A stretch of 64,000 bases of DNA from Rickettsiales bacterium (GTDB lineage: Bacteria > Bacteroidota > Bacteroidia > Cytophagales > Cyclobacteriaceae), in NCBI GenBank assembly GCA_002729235.1, contig PBTY01000006.1, positions 76,192 through 140,191 on the forward strand. Reading direction: 5' to 3'. Within the stretch, counting starts at the first letter, position 1. Each line of letters begins with the position of its first letter. The position numbers and the translations under genes were made by a program. Below, piece after piece: positions 10,904-20,169 of this stretch. Below the pieces are notes generated by a model. It was not told the DNA's origin and searched no databases. It saw only the letters and a list, made by a program, of their open reading frames with translations.

Positions 10904-11535
10904 TGAGCCAGGGTGTTCAGCAGGTTTTTGATCATTTCCCAAACCTTACAGAAAAACAAAAAGAACAGTTTAGTCGGCTGGAATCACTTTATTCCGAATG
11001 GAACGAGAAAATCAATGTGATTTCACGCAAGGATATTGAGCAGTTGTATACCAGACATGTTCTTCACAGTCTGGCCATCGCAAAATATTTGACATTCACA
11101 CCGGGAGCAAGAGTTTTGGACATTGGAACAGGTGGTGGTTTCCCTGGCATTCCTTTAGCTATACTTTATCCGGATTGTGAGTTTTTGTTGGTGGATAGTA
11201 TAGGTAAGAAAATCAAAGTAGTACAAGGAGTTGCAGATGCTATTGGTCTAATCAATATAAAAGCAGAGCATGTCAGGGCAGAGAAAATCAAGCAAAAGTT
11301 TGACTTCATCGTTTCCAGAGCTGTCGCAAGAACCAAAGTAGTCTACCAGTGGTCCAATAGATTGATTGAGGCTAGTGATCACCCAACCGCAGCTAATGGC
11401 TACTTACTCTTGAAAGGTGGTGATCTGGATGAAGAACTGAAAGAGTTTGGTAGATCACATACTACACAGGACATCAGTTCTTACTTCGATGATGAGTTCT
11501 TCGAGACTAAGAAGATCGTATACATTCCGGTTTGA
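10903..11535 (+). CDS. rsmG: 16S rRNA (guanine527-N7)-methyltransferase
   Basis: WNEKINVISRKD, HVLHSLAIAKYL, VLDIGTGGGFPGIPLAI. Confidence 0.95.
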   Translation: MSQGVQQVFDHFPNLTEKQKEQFSRLESLYSEWNEKINVISRKDIEQLYTRHVLHSLAIAKYLTFTPGARVLDIGTGGGFPGIPLAILYPDCEFLLVDSIGKKIKVVQGVADAIGLINIKAEHVRAEKIKQKFDFIVSRAVARTKVVYQWSNRLIEASDHPTAANGYLLLKGGDLDEELKEFGRSHTTQDISSYFDDEFFETKKIVYIPV

Positions 11536-12111
11536 TTGCTCTTTATGTTTGTTAAACACTTATTTATTGTTTGCTTCATTGGGTGTTCACTTGCATTATC
11601 TGCACAAGACATCAAGATTGAGATAGAGTCTCGTGTTGCAGTGTCTGAAGTTCCCAAAAAAGCTCTTGAGAAAATAAAAGAGCATTTCCCATCTTCTCAG
11701 GCCAAGTGGTACAAAGAAGAAAGCGAGAGTGGCATTTCCTTTGAAGCCAAGTTTAAGGTGAAAGAACACCTCCTAAGCATCGAGTTTGGAGATGACGGTG
11801 TGTTGCAAGACACTGAAATAACTATCAAATGGAAAGAATTGGAACCTTCCATTCAAAGAAGCCTTCTATGGTATTTTGAGGACAGCTTTGATAAATACAA
11901 ACTCCACAAAATACAACTTCAGTATACACAACCATTAGCGCAAGTCGCCGAACATCTCTTGAGTGGCAATTCTTTGATTCCAACTTACGAAATAGAGTTC
12001 TTTGGCAAAAATGAAAGTAAAGACCTTTGGGAGGGTGAATTCAATGAATCTGGAGAGTTCATTTCTAAGCGGAAAATAATTACCAAACCATCTGACACTC
12101 TCCAATATTGA
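11536..12111 (+). CDS. Hypothetical secreted protein (PepSY-like)
   Basis: Signal peptide; coupled to rsmG and the next ORF. Confidence 0.6.
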   Translation: MLFMFVKHLFIVCFIGCSLALSAQDIKIEIESRVAVSEVPKKALEKIKEHFPSSQAKWYKEESESGISFEAKFKVKEHLLSIEFGDDGVLQDTEITIKWKELEPSIQRSLLWYFEDSFDKYKLHKIQLQYTQPLAQVAEHLLSGNSLIPTYEIEFFGKNESKDLWEGEFNESGEFISKRKIITKPSDTLQY

Positions 12112-12776
12112 GATGTTGGTTCACGATATTGCTTGGCATTTCGAGCACAACGTTATTTGCTCAAACAGATACCTATGGTGGCTTATTTCCTGAGATGGCC
12201 TTAAGTAAGAGTCAGGGAAACTGGAAGTATACCCTGAAAATTGAATCACAGAACTATTTCTACTCCTCTCCAGCTCTTGATCAATGGAAATACACTAAAA
12301 AGCAGAATGACCTTCAAGGTTTCATAGCTCATAAAATTACCCCCTTGGCATCCTTGTCAGTTGGATATCAGTATCGCATGACAAATAGTGAGGACAACAG
12401 TCATCGGCTAATTGAGCAACTTAGTTTTGTTCAAAAATCATCTCTATTGAGAGTAGGCCATCGTATCAGACTAGATCAGACCTTCCTTGACGAGGGACTA
12501 CAGCTTAGATTCCGTTATAGACTCTCTTTAGAAATACCCTTAAACGGTCATTCGCTTGATCCAAAAGAATTCTATTTACTAGCTCAGGATGAACCAATCA
12601 TGAGCTTTGAACCAGAAAAGCAAGATCTGGAAAACCGCCTCAATACAGCTATTGGATATGTTTTTAGAAATCACAGTAAGATTCAATCAGGAATCGACTA
12701 CAGAACTGATCGTTATTTTATTGCTGGATTTCGTCATCGTATATGGTGGAAAACCGGTCTTTACCTCAAAATTTAG
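12108..12776 (+). CDS. DUF2490-like outer membrane beta-barrel protein
   Basis: Signal peptide, alternating beta-strand pattern (HRIRLDQTF, LRFRYRLSLEIPL). Confidence 0.65.
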   Translation: MRCWFTILLGISSTTLFAQTDTYGGLFPEMALSKSQGNWKYTLKIESQNYFYSSPALDQWKYTKKQNDLQGFIAHKITPLASLSVGYQYRMTNSEDNSHRLIEQLSFVQKSSLLRVGHRIRLDQTFLDEGLQLRFRYRLSLEIPLNGHSLDPKEFYLLAQDEPIMSFEPEKQDLENRLNTAIGYVFRNHSKIQSGIDYRTDRYFIAGFRHRIWWKTGLYLKI

Positions 12777-12977
12777 AATCTCAACATTGCCTCCATTCTG
12801 ATTGAATGCAGTCAACCGCTAAAGTGCCTGAAGAAGAATCTTCAGCTTGATATCATAATTGCAAAATACCTTCGGTAATGATTATTTGTTTGCAATGAAC
12901 AAATCCTTTTTTTGCACATTTTAAAACATTCCGTTCTATTCAGTGTTTCTTGATTAGAATCAAAACTTTTTTATCTT

Positions 12978-13304
12978 ATGAAACACTCAAAATCTCTCTT
13001 ACTCGCCTTCCTATTTTTTAGCACTTCCATTGGAGCAATGGCTAGTGATGGTTTAACAAAAGAAAACGTTTCGTCCAAATCAGAAACTGAAGTAAAGAAG
13101 CGAGTTGGACAACTACTTGATCGAGTAGAAGAGATAAGAGGATTTGATAGAACTAACATGGATCAGTTCGAACGAGCGGAATTGAAAGAGGAACTTATCG
13201 ATATTAAAAAAGAATTGAATGTAGCAAAAACAAATGGCGGTACAATCACTATTTCAGTGGGTGCGGCTATCATCATTATTTTATTGCTAATTATTATCCT
13301 ATAA
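12978..13304 (+). CDS. Small secreted/membrane protein, C-terminal TM
   Basis: Signal peptide and C-terminal VGAAIIIILLLIIIL helix; followed by terminator. Confidence 0.6.
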   Translation: MKHSKSLLLAFLFFSTSIGAMASDGLTKENVSSKSETEVKKRVGQLLDRVEEIRGFDRTNMDQFERAELKEELIDIKKELNVAKTNGGTITISVGAAIIIILLLIIIL

Positions 13305-13329
13305 TACTCACATCTGAAACTTAGAAATG

Positions 13330-13358
13330 ACCTTCGGCCTTATAGTCGAAGGTTTTTT
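13330..13358 (+). terminator. Rho-independent terminator
   Basis: ACCTTCG...CGAAGGT stem followed by TTTTTT. Confidence 0.75.
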
Positions 13359-13487
13359 GTACACTATTCAACAGTGACTGTTTCACTCTGAAACACACCT
13401 TCCCTCTATACCCTTCTTTTTTCAGTCAGAATCAACATTTTCAGGTCTGGCACATCGTTTGGAATCGTGAAACCAAACATATTACCT

Positions 13488-15869
13488 ATGCTAAGAAATT
13501 TCCTATTAAGTAGCCTAAGAAACTTTCGTAAAAACAAGTCTTTCACTTTCCTTAACCTTTTGGGGCTGGCAGTAGCTATCTGCGGAATTTTCACCATTTA
13601 CGTCTTTATCCAAAATGAGCTCTTGGTAGATAGTTCTATACAAGAAAAGAATTCAACCTACCTGGTAACGTATACACAGCAAACGGAATCATCATCACGA
13701 GAAATAGGACTTGGTGATATGCAAACAGACAAATGGTTGCTTGATAAGAACTCAGAAGTAGCAGCATCACATCATATTAGACATATTGGAGAATCTCTCG
13801 TTAGAAATGGGAATATCAAAGCAGAACGATCAATTACATTAACCCAGTCCAATTTCTTCGACTTCTTCAACATCCCACTCGTTCAAGGAGATATCAACAC
13901 AGCACTTAGCAAACCAAACAGTATCATTCTATCTGAATCTGCAGCAAAGGTATTTTTTGGAGACAGTAACCCCATTGGCCAAAAACTTGAGATTTTTGGA
14001 GATTACACCATGCCTCTACAAGTGACTGGCGTCATTCAAGAAGGGGTTAATCTTCATTTTGACTATGACTGTCTGGTTTCCTGGGATTCAAGACCAAATG
14101 ATGAACCAAACACCATTGGCGAATGGTACCGTTATTCTATCAATAGCTACATCAAATCAAACAATACTAGCTCAGTAGAGCTTGCCAATACATTAACTGC
14201 GCGATATCAAACTGAATTTCCAGAAGAAAATATATCCATTAATCTCTATCCGATATCGGATCTATACTTTAAGATTGGTCATGTTCAGTTTTTACCTGGC
14301 TTTAAATCCGGTAATAAAAACAGCTTAACCATCCTTTCCCTCATTGCCGTTTTGATTCTGGTGATTTCAGTAGTCAACTACATCAACATCAACATCTCGC
14401 TTGTCCTAAAACGGCTGAGAGAAATTGGTATGAGAAAAGTAATGGGTGCCAGTAAACTCACCTTGGGCAGTCAGTTTTTGGTGGAGAGTACACTTTTGGT
14501 CCTACTAGCCAGCGTCATAGCCATTACGCTATCAGACCTACTAATTAAAGAGCTACCTTCTCTATTCGGAGCAATCAACGGCCCTTTTAGTAATATTTCC
14601 TATCTCTGGACACTCATTGGATTGAGTTTGTTGATTGGACTTCTGTCAGGCTCCTATCCAGCCCTCTTTATCAGCCGAATCAAGCTATCCGATGGCCTTA
14701 AAAGCCAGCTGAATGGTGGCAAATCAAGAAACATCATTAGAAACAGTTTAATGGGCCTTCAGTTTTTCATCACCTTTGGCCTATTGGTAATGTCCATAGT
14801 CGTTTATCAACAATATCAATTCATTCAGAACAAAGAATTAGGATTCAATAAAGAGGATATTCTCATTGTAGACATTGGCAACAGTGGTAAAATAACTGAA
14901 GGATACAGAGCATTCCAAAGCACTATTAATACCTTCCCAGAAGTCAAAAGTACTAGTGTAAGTACCGATATTATTGGGACAGGATACACCAACAATTCCT
15001 ACTATGCGATCAAGGAAGGTCAAACTAGTGCACCTGAAAACGGTGTGATGACCACTTACTTTTCTGTTGACCCTGACTTTACCACCACATATGATTTACA
15101 AATACTTGAAGGAAGAGCCTTTAATCGCGACTTGTCTATAGATAGCTCAGGAGTAATCATCAATGAAGCATTGGTGTACAAATTAGGCCTTGAAAATCCT
15201 GTTGGTTCAAGAATCAAATTATTTGGCGCAGACAGTAAAAGTCTTCATGTACTAGGAGTAGTAAAAAACTTCAATTTTAAAAGTTTACACAATGAAGTCA
15301 CACCTATTGCCATGTACCTCGGAAGACGAAATTTTTGGAACCTAAGCATTCAGTTTGATCGAAACAATACGGCGGCATTGATGGCTAAGTTGGAAAATGC
15401 CTGGCTTCAATTCGATCAGGATGTTCCGTTTTCGTACGAGTTCCTGGATGACAAACTTGGCAGATTCTACGAGCAGGATCAACGTTTCAGTAAGTTGATT
15501 AGTGGTTTTGCTATCATGAGTGTGATTTTATCACTAATTGGGTTATTTGGTTTGACAGCTTTCTCAATGGAGCAGCGATTAAAAGAAATAAGCATTCGTA
15601 AAATATTGGGGGCGGATATTAAAACGTTGATTTTGCTATTCAACAAACAAGTGATCATTGTTTTTACAATAGCTTCTGCTTTGGCCTTACCACTCATTTA
15701 CACATTGGCAGGAGACTGGTTGTCAAACTTCGCATTTCATATAGGCAATACCTGGGTAATTTATATCTCATCAGCCATCATCATTTTTACGTTGATTGTA
15801 ATGACCGTAACCATCACCTCTTTGAAGGCAGCTAATTCAAACCCTGCCAAGTATTTAAAAGATGATTGA
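13488..15869 (+). CDS. ABC transporter permease (MacB/FtsX-type)
   Basis: MLRNFLLSSLRNFRKNKSFTFLNLLGLAVAI; RLREIGMRKVMGAS, RLKEISIRKILGAD. Confidence 0.92.
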   Translation: MLRNFLLSSLRNFRKNKSFTFLNLLGLAVAICGIFTIYVFIQNELLVDSSIQEKNSTYLVTYTQQTESSSREIGLGDMQTDKWLLDKNSEVAASHHIRHIGESLVRNGNIKAERSITLTQSNFFDFFNIPLVQGDINTALSKPNSIILSESAAKVFFGDSNPIGQKLEIFGDYTMPLQVTGVIQEGVNLHFDYDCLVSWDSRPNDEPNTIGEWYRYSINSYIKSNNTSSVELANTLTARYQTEFPEENISINLYPISDLYFKIGHVQFLPGFKSGNKNSLTILSLIAVLILVISVVNYININISLVLKRLREIGMRKVMGASKLTLGSQFLVESTLLVLLASVIAITLSDLLIKELPSLFGAINGPFSNISYLWTLIGLSLLIGLLSGSYPALFISRIKLSDGLKSQLNGGKSRNIIRNSLMGLQFFITFGLLVMSIVVYQQYQFIQNKELGFNKEDILIVDIGNSGKITEGYRAFQSTINTFPEVKSTSVSTDIIGTGYTNNSYYAIKEGQTSAPENGVMTTYFSVDPDFTTTYDLQILEGRAFNRDLSIDSSGVIINEALVYKLGLENPVGSRIKLFGADSKSLHVLGVVKNFNFKSLHNEVTPIAMYLGRRNFWNLSIQFDRNNTAALMAKLENAWLQFDQDVPFSYEFLDDKLGRFYEQDQRFSKLISGFAIMSVILSLIGLFGLTAFSMEQRLKEISIRKILGADIKTLILLFNKQVIIVFTIASALALPLIYTLAGDWLSNFAFHIGNTWVIYISSAIIIFTLIVMTVTITSLKAANSNPAKYLKDD

Positions 15870-15874
15870 GCTAG

Positions 15875-16705
15875 CTACTCAAAATTAACTTGAATCATTC
15901 CCGCATATTCAGATACCAGCCGATTATAAAGCTGATCAAATTGCTCAGCTTTATATTCTTCCAACAAGTCAGCTGCAGAATTCATTCCTCCAACGTAGTA
16001 TCGCTGGAACCATGGGGAAACGCTTATTAATCCGACCACCAATCCATAATTAGTGATGGTAAAAACATAGGCAGCCCCGAATGCAGAAATCGTAATTAGA
16101 GAGTTGATTCCTTCCTTATAATGCCTGGAGTACGCTTGTCCAGTACCAGGAAAAACTGCTGAAAGCAAGATCGCCTTCATTTTTGTCTTCTTATTTACTT
16201 TATCAACTGATCTAAAGACCTCATTCAGTTGGTCTGGAGAAGCATCAAGTTTCAAGAAACCTTCTTTAGCTTTAGCATAATCACCTAAATAAAAATCGAT
16301 TAATGACTTGATAATTTGTTTGTTTTGCTCCCCAATTTCATTGTCAGGTCGGTAAGCCAACACACTTCTCTTTGCGTTCAGAAAATCATCCAATTTAACT
16401 AGAGATAGAATTTCCATCAATTCATACCCCTCACCTTCCTTCATTCTGGTTAAGGTCTTAAAGTATTTGGCAGACACATCATAGTCACCTGACAAATAAC
16501 TTGACCATGCCAAGCCTTCTACAGTGAGGGAATCAAAATCTCCCGATTTATCGAAGAAAAGCACACGCTTATAAAAAGAAGCGGCCTCATCATATTGCCC
16601 TATCTCAAAGGATGTTTCAGCCAACTCAATCGTTTGACTAATCGATTGAGCGGACATACTACCTACCGTAATAAATATCCAAAAGATACTGAACGCGATC
16701 TTCAT
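15875..16705 (-). CDS. TPR/membrane protein, paralog of neighbour
   Basis: TPR-like N-terminus, AVFPGTGQAYSRHYKEGINSL then hydrophobic C-terminus. Confidence 0.65.
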   Translation of the reverse strand: MKIAFSIFWIFITVGSMSAQSISQTIELAETSFEIGQYDEAASFYKRVLFFDKSGDFDSLTVEGLAWSSYLSGDYDVSAKYFKTLTRMKEGEGYELMEILSLVKLDDFLNAKRSVLAYRPDNEIGEQNKQIIKSLIDFYLGDYAKAKEGFLKLDASPDQLNEVFRSVDKVNKKTKMKAILLSAVFPGTGQAYSRHYKEGINSLITISAFGAAYVFTITNYGLVVGLISVSPWFQRYYVGGMNSAADLLEEYKAEQFDQLYNRLVSEYAGMIQVNFE

Positions 16706-17495
16706 ATTTCTTCTCTTCAATCTGATTAAACTCTTGAGCAGATTTCACACTTCCATAGATATTGCCTGTATAGAATCCCAGTGCAAGCCCTCCAAATATC
16801 CAGGCACCAGGTCTGTCAATACCTTTTTCGGAGATGATTCTATAGGCTTGATATCCGGTTGTAGATATTAGCAACAAGGAAAACAAGCCATCCTTCCATC
16901 TACCAGTATATATTTTACCTAAACCAGGCACAACCGTGGATAAAGCTCCTGCCAGAAAGGGGCTTTTATGACGTCTATCCTGAGCCTCAGAAGCAACAGT
17001 ATACATTTGTTGTACCAGATAAGGAGGATTGTTTAGTTGCTCTGACTCTTGCTGGGCTGATTCCCAGTTTCCCTCCAGCGCTAATGAAGCAGCTGTCAGG
17101 AAATTAAGATCAGGTTTCGTAAAAGTATAGTTTCCAACCACACCACGAATTTCTTCGAATTGACTACTGGAAAACAATGCATAGGTATGAATTTTCCCAA
17201 ATTGAATACTCGCTATCGTCACTGTCTCAATACTCTTTAGCCGTCGTATAGACTCCTGGTATAGCTCCAGGTTTTGCATACTAATTAACAAGTTATGCCA
17301 TGAGGTTGTATCTGTGGGATTTAAATAAACAACCCGTTCATATTCCGTCGCGGACTCATCATATCGTCCTGCTTCAAACAAATAATCTGCGTACTTCTTA
17401 CTATTTGAATAATCAAAAAGATCCTGACCAAACGTCAGAGTGGTACATCCAAAAAGACATACAATCACAAATAACCTAAAACTCTCCAACCTCAT
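16659..17495 (-). CDS. TPR/membrane protein, paralog of neighbour
   Basis: Same architecture: TPR-like N-term then TVVPGLGKIYTGRWKDGLFSLL. Confidence 0.65.
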   Translation of the reverse strand: MRLESFRLFVIVCLFGCTTLTFGQDLFDYSNSKKYADYLFEAGRYDESATEYERVVYLNPTDTTSWHNLLISMQNLELYQESIRRLKSIETVTIASIQFGKIHTYALFSSSQFEEIRGVVGNYTFTKPDLNFLTAASLALEGNWESAQQESEQLNNPPYLVQQMYTVASEAQDRRHKSPFLAGALSTVVPGLGKIYTGRWKDGLFSLLLISTTGYQAYRIISEKGIDRPGAWIFGGLALGFYTGNIYGSVKSAQEFNQIEEKKYEDRVQYLLDIYYGR

Positions 17496-17871
17496 CCACT
17501 AACCTATTTTTATTCTTATCGAGTTTATAAAAACCAGGACTCAAGGAATTGCACCTGGTATAGCGATCAAAAAAAGATATGGTCCCCTTGACTAATCCAA
17601 GCTTTTTCACCGCCTGAACAGCATACTCTGAACACGAAGGAGTAAAAGAACAAGTACTTCCATCTTGAGAGCTGATAAAACTCTTGTAAAAAACAAAAGC
17701 ACCCGTGTAGAGCATTTCAACCTCATTGTCAGCCCTTTTAAAATACTCACCATAATGGCGGTGCTCAGACTTTTTATCAACCGTTAACTCCTTCTCAAAA
17801 TCAATGGATTTGACCTGAGCGGATAACTGGAAGGATAACATCATCAAAAACAGAATAAATAGCTGCTTCAT
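17476..17871 (-). CDS. yidD: YidD-family membrane protein insertion efficiency factor with N-terminal signal peptide
   Basis: YKSFISSQDGSTCSFTPSCSEYAVQAVKKLG motif; N-term MKQLFILFLMMLSFQLSAQ signal. Confidence 0.85.
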   Translation of the reverse strand: MKQLFILFLMMLSFQLSAQVKSIDFEKELTVDKKSEHRHYGEYFKRADNEVEMLYTGAFVFYKSFISSQDGSTCSFTPSCSEYAVQAVKKLGLVKGTISFFDRYTRCNSLSPGFYKLDKNKNRLVDEVGEF

Positions 17872-18505
17872 CTTCAAAATCGTCAATCTTTATGTCACTG
17901 TGGGTTGTAATCTTTTTATTATCTCCTAATGGTGTATGAATGATCTCATAAATTTTCATAGGAAACATGTATCGACCGACCTTCTGATGCTCTTTAAAAT
18001 ATTGCTTCACAAGTGGCTCGCCTTTCTTTTTGTAAAAGATAATTCCTTCTAACAGGCCTTCAGACTGGGTAATGGCCACATATCCTTCTTCACTGGCAGG
18101 ATGTTTCCATTTTGAAACGACCTGATTTCCCACCTCTTCTACATCCATAAGTCTGAATCCCATTTTGGACAAACCAAAATCGTCCATCTCATTTTTTAAA
18201 AGTAAGTGATAAATAGAAAAACCAACGGTCATTGCTGAGGAAGATGTACGCATGACACTATCGTTCAACACAATGTATGCAGCAGTATCCTTAAATACCA
18301 GAAATTGCTCACGCGGAAATGTCTGATTATGAATTAATGTTTCCTTATTCAAATCATAGAATACCTTTCCTACGATTAAGGACTGTTTCTTATCAGGGCT
18401 AATCTCTTTAATACTATACTTGGCTTCTATTCGAGTGCCAAAATTCTGGGTAAATGCAATGTGTGAAATCAGCACACAAAACAGAAAATAAAAAAGGTGT
18501 TTCAT
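17801..18505 (-). CDS. Hypothetical secreted protein
   Basis: Signal peptide; beta-rich, lipoprotein-localisation-like composition. Confidence 0.6.
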   Translation of the reverse strand: MKHLFYFLFCVLISHIAFTQNFGTRIEAKYSIKEISPDKKQSLIVGKVFYDLNKETLIHNQTFPREQFLVFKDTAAYIVLNDSVMRTSSSAMTVGFSIYHLLLKNEMDDFGLSKMGFRLMDVEEVGNQVVSKWKHPASEEGYVAITQSEGLLEGIIFYKKKGEPLVKQYFKEHQKVGRYMFPMKIYEIIHTPLGDNKKITTHSDIKIDDFEDEAAIYSVFDDVILPVIRSGQIH

Positions 18506-18526
18506 AAAAAAAGGGCCTTACGGCCC
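18503..18526 (-). terminator. Rho-independent terminator
   Basis: Minus strand GGGCC-GTAA-GGCCC then T-run, after 18554-19018. Confidence 0.75.
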
Positions 18527-18553
18527 ATTTTACTTTTACAAATCTACTACTAA

Positions 18554-19018
18554 TTAATAACTATAGTAGAATGGGGAAGTGATTGCTCCTAAAACTACGT
18601 TAGCAGCAAAACCAATCCAGAAAGATGTTTTTTGATCTTTTGTCTTGTTCTTGTTAGTAATCACTACGAAGAAACCAATTGGACAACATAGGAAACCCCA
18701 AAGACCAGATGGCCAATCGAAGTTGCTCCATTGGAAACCTTGAGTTCCTTCTACTGAATTCACGCTTTTGAAAGAAGCCATATCAATTGATGCGTCCATT
18801 GAAGAAAGCTCCTCCATAGAAGTGATTTCGTTAGCAACAACTAACTCTTCTACCTGGTTTAGCTCATCAAACTCAGCTTCGAAAGCTACAGCATCAAATT
18901 CAACATCTTCTACAGCAACTTCCAACTCCATATTTGCAGGTGCTGCAAACAATGCTTGAGTTGAGAAAATCAAAGTCGCCATGAACATCGAAGAAACTCT
19001 TAATAATCTCTTTTTCAT
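18554..19018 (-). CDS. Hypothetical secreted/membrane protein, acidic N-term and hydrophobic C-term
   Basis: Signal peptide, WPSGLWGFLCCPIGFFVVITNKNKTKDQKTSFWIGF. Confidence 0.6.
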   Translation of the reverse strand: MKKRLLRVSSMFMATLIFSTQALFAAPANMELEVAVEDVEFDAVAFEAEFDELNQVEELVVANEITSMEELSSMDASIDMASFKSVNSVEGTQGFQWSNFDWPSGLWGFLCCPIGFFVVITNKNKTKDQKTSFWIGFAANVVLGAITSPFYYSY

Positions 19019-19279
19019 AATCTGTTATAATGGTGATAAGTTTAGAATGTGAATATTATGATTTACGCATTCATTTCCTAATGTTGTTTGTAAAATACTA
19101 TCATACTTTACGCTTTCAGTTCTGATCAAGGAGGTATTTCGTGATATAATTATTTGACATTAAATGAATTAATACCACAAAAAACTATTCTTCCCGAGCT
19201 TATTATTTTTTTTGTTTCTGGCTTCAGATTACCATCATATTTTTCCCCTCTTTTCATTTAACTCCTCTAGATTTAAACA

Positions 19280-19972
19280 GTGAGAAAAAAGATAGTCGTA
19301 TTAACTGGAGCTGGCATAAGTGCAGAAAGCGGAATAAAGACATTCAGAGATGCAGGTGGTCTTTGGGAAGGACATGACGTAATGGAAGTGGCAAGCCCTC
19401 AAGGTTGGGCTAAAAACCAGGAGTTGGTATTGAATTTTTACAATCAACGTAGAAAACAGGCACTTACTGCAAAACCAAATAAAGGTCATTCGGCTCTTGC
19501 CGAATTAGAAAACCATTATGAAGTAGTGATCATCACTCAGAATGTGGATAATCTTCATGAAAAATCAGGAAGTACGAATGTTATTCATCTTCATGGAGAA
19601 CTATTTAAGGTTAGGAGCACATTGGATGAGTCGTTGATATATGACCTGGATGGCTGGGAATTAAAAACTGGAGATTTGTGTGATTTAGGAAGTCAATTGC
19701 GTCCACATATTGTTTGGTTTGGAGAAATGGTCCCCATGATGGAAGTCGCAATCGAGGAAACACTGACCGCTGATTATTTCATCGTTGTGGGCACATCTAT
19801 GATGGTTTATCCGGCCGCTGGACTAATCAATTATGTACACTCAGATGTCATGAAGTACATTGTTGATCCAAACCTACCAGCCATCAAACCCGATTCTTCC
19901 ACAGTTTTTATTGCTGAAGCCGCAACTTCCGGAGTTGCCAAAGCCATTGACTTAATCAACCAAACCAACTGA
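19280..19972 (+). CDS. Sir2 family NAD-dependent protein deacylase
   Basis: LTGAGISAESGIKTFRD, TQNVDNLHEKSG, HLHGE, GTSMMVYPAA. Confidence 0.95.
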   Translation: MRKKIVVLTGAGISAESGIKTFRDAGGLWEGHDVMEVASPQGWAKNQELVLNFYNQRRKQALTAKPNKGHSALAELENHYEVVIITQNVDNLHEKSGSTNVIHLHGELFKVRSTLDESLIYDLDGWELKTGDLCDLGSQLRPHIVWFGEMVPMMEVAIEETLTADYFIVVGTSMMVYPAAGLINYVHSDVMKYIVDPNLPAIKPDSSTVFIAEAATSGVAKAIDLINQTN

Positions 19973-20169
19973 CCATCAGACCAAATCATCGAGAAATCTA
20001 ACTGGTTCAACTAATAATACAATTGTATCTCATTCATAAGTCATACCATTGTATCTAAGTAAATCTTGCAATACTATCTAGGTGTTTTGTGTACGCATTA
20101 CACCTAAAAAGGCTTAAATTTACAGTCCAGTTTAATATTACCGTCTTATTAACCACAAACCGTAACCGC

